Source: Acidobacteriota bacterium (lineage in GTDB: Bacteria; Acidobacteriota; Thermoanaerobaculia; Gp7-AA8). Taken from it: a stretch of DNA of 8,895 nt. Numbering within the stretch: the first letter of the stretch is position 1; each line of letters begins with the position of its first letter. The notes below the pieces were generated by a model. The model did no database searches and was not told where the DNA came from. It saw nothing but the letters and a program-made list of their open reading frames with translations. Positions 4,483 to 8,895 of this stretch are shown in pieces. The DNA lies in NCBI GenBank assembly GCA_003223695.1, contig QHVY01000070.1, forward strand, positions 1 to 8,895, read 5' to 3'. The position numbers and the translations under genes are program-made.

Positions 4483-6767
4483 GGCGCGTTAGATGCCGCG
4501 GGACTCGTCAAGGTTTCGTCGAAGAGCCTAAGGATACGCTTGTATTCGTCCGCCCACGACGTCGGCTCGACGAAGCCGTGGTTCTCGACGGGAAAAACTG
4601 CGAGATCCCAATTCGTTTTGCGCAATTCAATGAGGCGCTGAACGAGCCGCACCGTGTCCTGGAAATGCACATTCGTGTCGACCATGCCGTGGCAGATGAG
4701 CAGCCGGCCTTTCAGACCTTCCGCAAAGTAGATCGGCGATGACTTCCGATACGCCTCGGCATCGCTCTGCGGAAAGTTCAGGATTGCGGACGTGTAGCCG
4801 TTGTTGTAGTGCGCCCAGTCGGTGACCGGACGCAGGGCGGCGCCGGCAGCGAAGACATCCTGCTGTGTGAACATGGCCATGAGCGTGATGAAACCGCCGT
4901 AGCTGCCGCCGTAGATTCCAATGCGCTTCGCATCGACACCATGCTCGCTCACCAGCCAGCGCGCGGCGTCGATCTGGTCATCGAGATCTTTTCCGCCCAT
5001 GTGCCGATAGATCGCCGTTCGCCAATCGCGTCCGTAGCCTTTCGAGCCGCGGTAATCGACATCGAGGACGAGATATCCGCGCGACATCAGCAAGTGATGA
5101 AACACGTACTCGTGCGCGTAGCTCGACCACCAGTGATGGACATTCTGCAGATATCCGGCACCGTGAACGAAGATGACCGCTTTGCCTCCGCGTGCGAAAT
5201 TCGCCGGTTTGTAAATTCGGGCCGGGAGCCGCGCGCCGTCGCGCGCCGGAATGCGGACGATCGGCACATCGAGCCAGGGATATGTTGCGAACTCCGGAGC
5301 GGACGACGTGGTGATACGTAGAGCCGCCTCTCCAGGCGGCTCGCGCCGGCTAAGAGCCGGCGCCACGTACAGCTCGGGCGGTTTGTTCGTGTACGAGTAA
5401 ACGTCGGCGACCAGCGTTCCGTCGGGCGAGACCACTGCTGCGTGATCGCCGGGCGTGTTGGTGAGGTTCAATCGTGTGCCGCCCGTCGCCGGCATCCGGT
5501 ACAGATGCCGTTCGAACTTATCATGAGATAACGTGACTGAATCGACTTCCCAATTGCCGCTCGTCAACTGCTTCGGCGTTCCCCCATCGAACGGCACCTC
5601 GTACAGATGCATGTAGCCGCTCGCCTCGGAGGTGTAGTAAATCGTCTGGTTGTCGCCGAGCCAGCCGGGCGGCTGCAAATCAAAAACGCGAATCCAGGCG
5701 TCATCATGCATCGCAACGATCACGCGCCCCTTCGCCGTCGCCGGATCGAGCGCCATGATCCACGCGTCCTTGTTGTCGGTGGAGCGAACGAAGAGAAATG
5801 CGCGCTTGCCGTCGTCCGACCAGACCGGCATGCGCAGTGAGATCTCCCTCTCTTTCGGTGTCCCATTATCGTACCATTTAACATCACCATTTATTGAATC
5901 AATGATCGCAATGCGCGTCGCCGGCACGACGTCACCGACTTTCTCCCTCGACGGAATCGTGTCCGTATACGCCCCCTCGGTCACATACGTGGGGACGATC
6001 GCGCGCTTCGCTTTCTCCGATTCCGTTCGAATCAGCGCAATGACCGATTTGCCATCCGGCGTGAGCTGCATGTCCGTGGCCGTCTGGTGCTTGTCGAGTT
6101 TGAACGGCTTCTGCGGATGCTCCTTCTTTTTCTTCGCTTCGTCTTCCTCGCGTTTCCGCGCTCGTTCATCGACGACGGACAACAGCTTCCGCTCTTCAGC
6201 TTTGATGTACTCCTGACTCGCCGTTCCCTTCTTGTCGTCCCACAGCGTCACGTTCGGACCTTTGTCATCCGGTCCCACGACGTTCGTGAGCTGTGCGACG
6301 GACCCGTCGCGCAGCGAAACAGCGAAAAGATTGTTGTTGCGGACGAACGTGACGCGCTGCTCATCAAACGTGAAGTGCGGCGATGATTCCGTGTCGATCG
6401 TCTGCGTCAACGCGTGCCGTTTTCCGTCCCAAAGATAGATATCGCCATCCTCGGCATACACGATCATCCGTTTGTCGCGCGTGCGGTCGCCGGATGCTGG
6501 CTGAGCGTCTTTCTTTTCCTCATCGGAGAGTTTGCGCAGACCGCTGCCGTCGCGGTTCACAACGTACGTGTCGCGATCTTTCTCCAGAGGGTCGTTCCAA
6601 TGCTTCCACGAGAAGTAAATCCGCGACCCGTCTGGCGTCCACCTCACCTCCTCCGGCGAATAGCCGTAGAGGTTTGGGCCGCGCATGATGTTGTCGATCG
6701 ACAAGTCGAATGTTTGTGCATGCGCGGCAAGAGCGACAAAAACTGCAATAGCGAACCACTTCCTCAT
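4479..6767 (-). CDS. secreted S9-family (prolyl oligopeptidase / DPP IV-like) serine peptidase
   Basis: This 762-residue exported peptidase cleaves oligopeptides or dipeptides; the exact specificity is unknown. ATG 6767 was chosen because it has GGGAGGA five bases upstream, overlaps the pxpA stop as ATGA, and gives a clean signal peptide (MRKWFAIAVFVALAAHA, cleavage before QTF). The longer frame to 6839 lies inside pxpA. Residues 30-490 contain WD40/PD40-type propeller repeats ('VRWTPDGSRIYFSW', 'LTPDGKSVIAL', 'VSPDGTLVADVYS') and a Lys/Glu-rich insertion near 200-225. The C-terminal alpha/beta hydrolase has 'FVHGAG' (oxyanion region), GGSYGG with Ser622, Asp697 in HGMVDTN and His730 in ENHGF, so the triad is complete. 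The length fits S9 peptidases. About 19 residues (467-485) at the propeller-hydrolase boundary are encoded by a palindromic repeat element. A short AT-rich patch occurs near 5860-5905. Confidence 0.95.
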   Translation of the reverse strand: MRKWFAIAVFVALAAHAQTFDLSIDNIMRGPNLYGYSPEEVRWTPDGSRIYFSWKHWNDPLEKDRDTYVVNRDGSGLRKLSDEEKKDAQPASGDRTRDKRMIVYAEDGDIYLWDGKRHALTQTIDTESSPHFTFDEQRVTFVRNNNLFAVSLRDGSVAQLTNVVGPDDKGPNVTLWDDKKGTASQEYIKAEERKLLSVVDERARKREEDEAKKKKEHPQKPFKLDKHQTATDMQLTPDGKSVIALIRTESEKAKRAIVPTYVTEGAYTDTIPSREKVGDVVPATRIAIIDSINGDVKWYDNGTPKEREISLRMPVWSDDGKRAFLFVRSTDNKDAWIMALDPATAKGRVIVAMHDDAWIRVFDLQPPGWLGDNQTIYYTSEASGYMHLYEVPFDGGTPKQLTSGNWEVDSVTLSHDKFERHLYRMPATGGTRLNLTNTPGDHAAVVSPDGTLVADVYSYTNKPPELYVAPALSRREPPGEAALRITTSSAPEFATYPWLDVPIVRIPARDGARLPARIYKPANFARGGKAVIFVHGAGYLQNVHHWWSSYAHEYVFHHLLMSRGYLVLDVDYRGSKGYGRDWRTAIYRHMGGKDLDDQIDAARWLVSEHGVDAKRIGIYGGSYGGFITLMAMFTQQDVFAAGAALRPVTDWAHYNNGYTSAILNFPQSDAEAYRKSSPIYFAEGLKGRLLICHGMVDTNVHFQDTVRLVQRLIELRKTNWDLAVFPVENHGFVEPTSWADEYKRILRLFDETLTSPAASNAP
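5315..5370. repeat. two-hairpin palindromic element inside the peptidase coding sequence
   Basis: Two perfect adjacent hairpins are visible. GAGCCGCCT / AGGCGGCTC forms a 9-base stem with a 4-base loop (5321-5342). GCGCCGGCT / AGCCGGCGC forms a 9-base stem with a 3-base loop (5343-5363). Short ACGTA-like words flank both ends. A degenerate second copy of the right half lies at 2892-2918, showing that the element is dispersed. Within the gene it is read in frame as about 19 residues (from Tyr467 in YVAPALSRREPP to about residue 485) with no stop, much as Rickettsia palindromic elements are. Confidence 0.85.
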
Positions 6768-7477
6768 TCCGATCCTCCCAACCGCTTGCGGATGGCGCGC
6801 AGACGCTCGACGGCGTTCTCCATATCGGCGTGAATGCAAACGGTGTCGAAGGCAACGGGCACACGAGAGCCGTCGCGCGCAATGACCACGCGTTCTCGCG
6901 CGAGCAGCGTCGCCTGTTCGGCAGCTTCGTCGACGCTCAGCAGCGACCCGGCAATGCTGCGCGAGACCAACGATCCATCAGCGTTGTAGCGGCGATCGGC
7001 AAACGCTTCACGAATGACCGACGTCCCACTCGCCCGTGCAGCCGTCGCCATCTCCGAAGTATTGGCGCAGACGATTGCGAGGCTCGGATCGACTTCGCGG
7101 ATTGCTTCCACGATCCCAGCCGCGAGCACGACATCTTTGTGCGCATCGTTGTACAGCGCGCCGTGCGGCTTCACGAATTGCAACAGCACGCCCTCGCGCT
7201 CGGCGATCGCGCGCAGCGCGTTGATCTGCTGAATGAGCGTCGTGCGAAGGGCGGGCAGGGCCATGGCCATCGACTTCCGGCCGAAATTCGCGCGATCAGG
7301 GTACGACGGATGCGCGCCAAGGCGCACGTTGTGACGGCGAGCGCGGCGAACGGCCTCGGTCATCGAGTGTTCATCGCCGACATGGCCGCCGCAAGCGACG
7401 TTCGCCGACGTGATCATCGGCCAGATTTGTTCCTCGTCCGGAGCGCCCTCGGCGAGATCCGCGCTGAGATCGATCAT
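6764..7477 (-). CDS. pxpA: LamB/YcsF family protein, 5-oxoprolinase subunit A-like
   Basis: PxpA acts with PxpB and PxpC in the ATP-dependent opening of 5-oxoproline (pyroglutamate) to glutamate in the cytosol. Family motifs seen in the 237-residue product are 'TSANVACGGHVGD' (23-35), 'LGAHPSYPDRANFGR' (53-67), 'VKPHGALYN' (102-110) and the C-terminal 'CIHADMENAV' (214-223). The protein is slightly shorter than the known members of about 245-255 residues, and it is divergent: the opening reads DLSADLAEG where DLNCDLGE is usual, and the end reads HAD where HGD is usual. ATG 7477 is preferred over TTG 7483 because AAAGGGG lies six bases before the ATG and directly touches the TTG. It is the first gene of the coupled cluster; its stop overlaps the peptidase start as ATGA. 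No pxpB or pxpC is in the window, so the activity is inferred. Confidence 0.88.
   Translation of the reverse strand: MIDLSADLAEGAPDEEQIWPMITSANVACGGHVGDEHSMTEAVRRARRHNVRLGAHPSYPDRANFGRKSMAMALPALRTTLIQQINALRAIAEREGVLLQFVKPHGALYNDAHKDVVLAAGIVEAIREVDPSLAIVCANTSEMATAARASGTSVIREAFADRRYNADGSLVSRSIAGSLLSVDEAAEQATLLARERVVIARDGSRVPVAFDTVCIHADMENAVERLRAIRKRLGGSE
6773..6779 (-). promoter_or_regulatory. Shine-Dalgarno of the S9 peptidase gene
   Basis: GGGAGGA on the - strand is five bases before ATG 6767 and lies in the last codons of pxpA. It decides the peptidase start against the longer frame. Confidence 0.75.
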
Positions 7478-7483
7478 CGGCAA

Positions 7484-7490
7484 CCCCTTT
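7484..7490 (-). promoter_or_regulatory. Shine-Dalgarno of pxpA
   Basis: AAAGGGG on the - strand lies six bases before ATG 7477 and directly abuts the alternative TTG 7483, which favours the ATG. Confidence 0.6.
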
Positions 7491-7494
7491 CATC

Positions 7495-7600
7495 ATTGGA
7501 GAGCGGCCGTCCCGGCCGCAGTCGGCGGACGTCTCGTCCGGCGACGAGGAGCGGCCGCGCGCGACGCGTGCCCGCTGCGGGCGAGACGCCCGCTCTCCAT
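7495..7600. repeat. composite hairpin-cluster intergenic repeat
   Basis: The element is bounded by near-inverted ends, ATTGGAGAGCGG on the left and CGCTCTCCAT on the right. It contains three hairpins: GCGGCCG/CGGCCGC (7503-7519, loop TCC), GTCGGCGGAC/GTCCGGCGAC with one mismatch (7521-7545), and GCGGGCG/CGCCCGC (7577-7593, loop AGA). An alternative stem GCCCGC/GCGGGC lies at 7570-7582. It nearly fills the gap between the MFS gene and pxpA, so it could attenuate or terminate read-through. The architecture is that of a dispersed intergenic element, but no second full copy is in the window. Confidence 0.8.
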
Positions 7601-7602
7601 TT

Positions 7603-8808
7603 TCAGAGCTCCGCTCCTTTCGTTTCCGGAAGCATCCATACCAGCACTGCACCGACAGCGAAGAAAAGCGCATCGACTGCGATGGCCAGTCCCAATCCAT
7701 GTTCTTGCGCGGCGGCGCCGATCGCCAGCGGCGCGGCCGCCGAAGCGAGACGTCCGGCGTTATAGCAGAAGCCCTGTGCGCTGGCTCGAATGCGCGTGGG
7801 AAAAAGCTCCGAGAGCATCGCGCCGAACAGAGAGAAATATCCGTGACAGAAATAGCCGACGAGCGGCCCGATGATGAGCAGTGTCAATTTCGACCGCGCT
7901 TCGAATGCGAAGATCGGCACGACCACCGCCGCCGCGATCATGAAAAATGTAAACGCCGCGCGGCGGCCGAATTTGTCCGCGAACCAACCGAAGCTGATGT
8001 AGCCGAAAAACGCGCCGATCTGCAGTGCGATCAGCCACGCTGCAGATTTGGTGATCGTCAGTCCCGCGCCGCCTTTTTCAATCGGCGTCGCGAGAAACGC
8101 AGGCAACCATGTGATCACGCCCCAGTACGCGATGAGCACGCTGCTCGAGAGAAGTGTGGCGATGATGGTGCGACGCACGAACAGCGGCGAGAACATCTCG
8201 CTCCAGCGCGACGGCTCAACTTTCCGCTGCCGCCACAGCGGCGGCTCCTCGACCGTCCGTCGAATGAAGAATGCGGCGATGGCCGGAAGCACTCCGATGA
8301 GAAAAAGAACGCGCCAGCCATAAGTGCCGAGGATGAGAGCGGAGAGTGCGGCGGCAAGGAGCGCGCCGATCGCCCAGCCCGACTGCATGATGCCCATCGC
8401 TTTCGCCCGATGCTCGGCCGGCCACGTCTCGGCGACGAGCACTGAGCCGCACGACCACTCGCCGCCCATGCCCAATCCGACGAGAACGCGCCAGGCCACG
8501 AGCTGCCAGAGTGCCTGCGACGTCGCCAGCCCCGCCGTCGCGATCGAGTAGACGAGGATGCTGATCGTCATTGCGCGCACGCGGCCGATTGCGTCGGCGA
8601 TGCGGCCAAAGGCGATACCGCCGATCGCGCCGGCAATCAGCGCGACGGATGTGAGACCGCCCATCGTTGCGCTGGAGAGCGCAAATTCCTTCTGGATGGG
8701 AACGATGGCGAACGTGAAGAGGAGAAAGTCCATCGCATCGAGCATCCATCCGACCTGGGCGGCGAAAAGCGCGCGCCAGGCGTTGCGTTCGACGGCGAGG
8801 ACCGACAT
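7603..8808 (-). CDS. MFS transporter, metabolite:H+ symporter (organic/sialic/aromatic-acid type)
   Basis: This 401-residue inner-membrane transporter has about 12 hydrophobic helices and a polar central loop between helices 6 and 7 (RRTVEEPPLWRQRKVEPSRW). Major-facilitator signatures are motif A after helix 2 (GRIADAIGRVRA, 68-79), a second copy after helix 8 (GWFADKFGRRAA), and the C-terminal PETKG. Helix 1 has 'WMLDAMDFLLFTF' with two aspartates, and helices 4-5 have 'GLGMGGEWSCGSVLVAETWPAEHRAKAMGIMQSGWAIG'-type residues. Both are typical of the NanT / lactate / aromatic-acid symporter group, so a carboxylate substrate driven by protons is likely but not identified. The ATG at 8808 follows an A-tract with no ribosome-binding site. 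The downstream gene on the same strand, pxpA, begins after a hairpin element, so a shared transcript is uncertain. Confidence 0.9.
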   Translation of the reverse strand: MSVLAVERNAWRALFAAQVGWMLDAMDFLLFTFAIVPIQKEFALSSATMGGLTSVALIAGAIGGIAFGRIADAIGRVRAMTISILVYSIATAGLATSQALWQLVAWRVLVGLGMGGEWSCGSVLVAETWPAEHRAKAMGIMQSGWAIGALLAAALSALILGTYGWRVLFLIGVLPAIAAFFIRRTVEEPPLWRQRKVEPSRWSEMFSPLFVRRTIIATLLSSSVLIAYWGVITWLPAFLATPIEKGGAGLTITKSAAWLIALQIGAFFGYISFGWFADKFGRRAAFTFFMIAAAVVVPIFAFEARSKLTLLIIGPLVGYFCHGYFSLFGAMLSELFPTRIRASAQGFCYNAGRLASAAAPLAIGAAAQEHGLGLAIAVDALFFAVGAVLVWMLPETKGAEL

Positions 8809-8835
8809 TTTTTGAGTCTATCGCGAGGTGGAGTT

Positions 8836-8895
8836 CACCACAGAGATCACAGAGGACACAGAGCTTTCTTTGTGCTCTCTGTGCTCTCTGTGGTG
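8836..8895. repeat. CACAGAG-type dispersed inverted repeat (runs to window edge)
   Basis: The left arm starts CACCACAGAG at 8836 and runs through CACAGAGGACACAGAG to 8863. The right arm, ending CTCTGTGGTG at 8895, is its imperfect reverse complement, with a short T-rich centre near 8864-8870. The low-complexity ACAGAG words resemble a dispersed element known from many environmental bacterial genomes. It lies upstream of the MFS gene and may be cut by the window end. Confidence 0.8.

Noticed and set aside
6768..6839. Longer start for the S9 peptidase
   Set aside because: These 24 codons lie within pxpA and precede the ribosome-binding site and clean signal peptide that begin at 6767.
6830..7765. 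311-residue + strand frame antisense to pxpA
   Set aside because: It is a GC-rich shadow of the real - strand gene, with Arg-rich composition and no family features; it also runs through the hairpin repeat.
8836..8895. Intrinsic terminator or operator
   Set aside because: The dyad is long, low-complexity and made of repeated ACAGAG words without a T-tract; a dispersed repeat explains it better.

Overview
The window is GC-rich bacterial chromosome, about 60% by eye. It carries housekeeping and metabolic genes and several kinds of small dispersed repeat. The repeat types are palindromic hairpin clusters, a CACAGAG-type inverted repeat and a purine/pyrimidine-rich tandem repeat. Together with a long secreted S9 peptidase, a DUF5522-type mini-protein and a Tat molybdoenzyme next to a cytochrome b, they suggest a free-living Acidobacteriota-like organism or another soil phylum. 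This placement is an inference; no taxonomic marker was tested.

Left part, + strand (1-2892): a complete tRNA-Asn with encoded CCA comes first. It is followed by a predicted secreted beta-propeller-like protein, a PilZ-domain protein with the c-di-GMP-binding motifs, a glyoxalase/VOC protein, a 64-residue cysteine-containing protein and a 57-residue DUF5522-like protein.

Right part, - strand (8808-2916): an MFS carboxylate/sugar-acid-type symporter is separated by a composite hairpin repeat from a tight four-gene cluster. In transcription order the cluster is pxpA-like (LamB/YcsF family), an exported S9 prolyl-oligopeptidase-type serine peptidase, a four-helix cytochrome b and a Tat-exported sulfite-oxidase-family molybdoenzyme. 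Each junction overlaps by 4 or 8 bases (two ATGA junctions), so the four genes are almost certainly co-transcribed and translationally coupled. The last two make a plausible redox module: quinol to membrane cytochrome b to periplasmic Moco enzyme. The first two fit peptide and 5-oxoproline breakdown. The partners PxpB and PxpC are absent from the window.

The most interesting signal is dispersed-repeat DNA running into or through coding sequence. A two-hairpin palindromic element lies in frame inside the S9 peptidase. A degenerate copy of its second hairpin covers the stop codon of the molybdoenzyme at the convergent junction. A tandem-repeat element supplies the roughly 75-residue N-terminal extension before the Tat signal of the same enzyme. 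I see no mobile-element protein, CRISPR array, phage gene or defence system.
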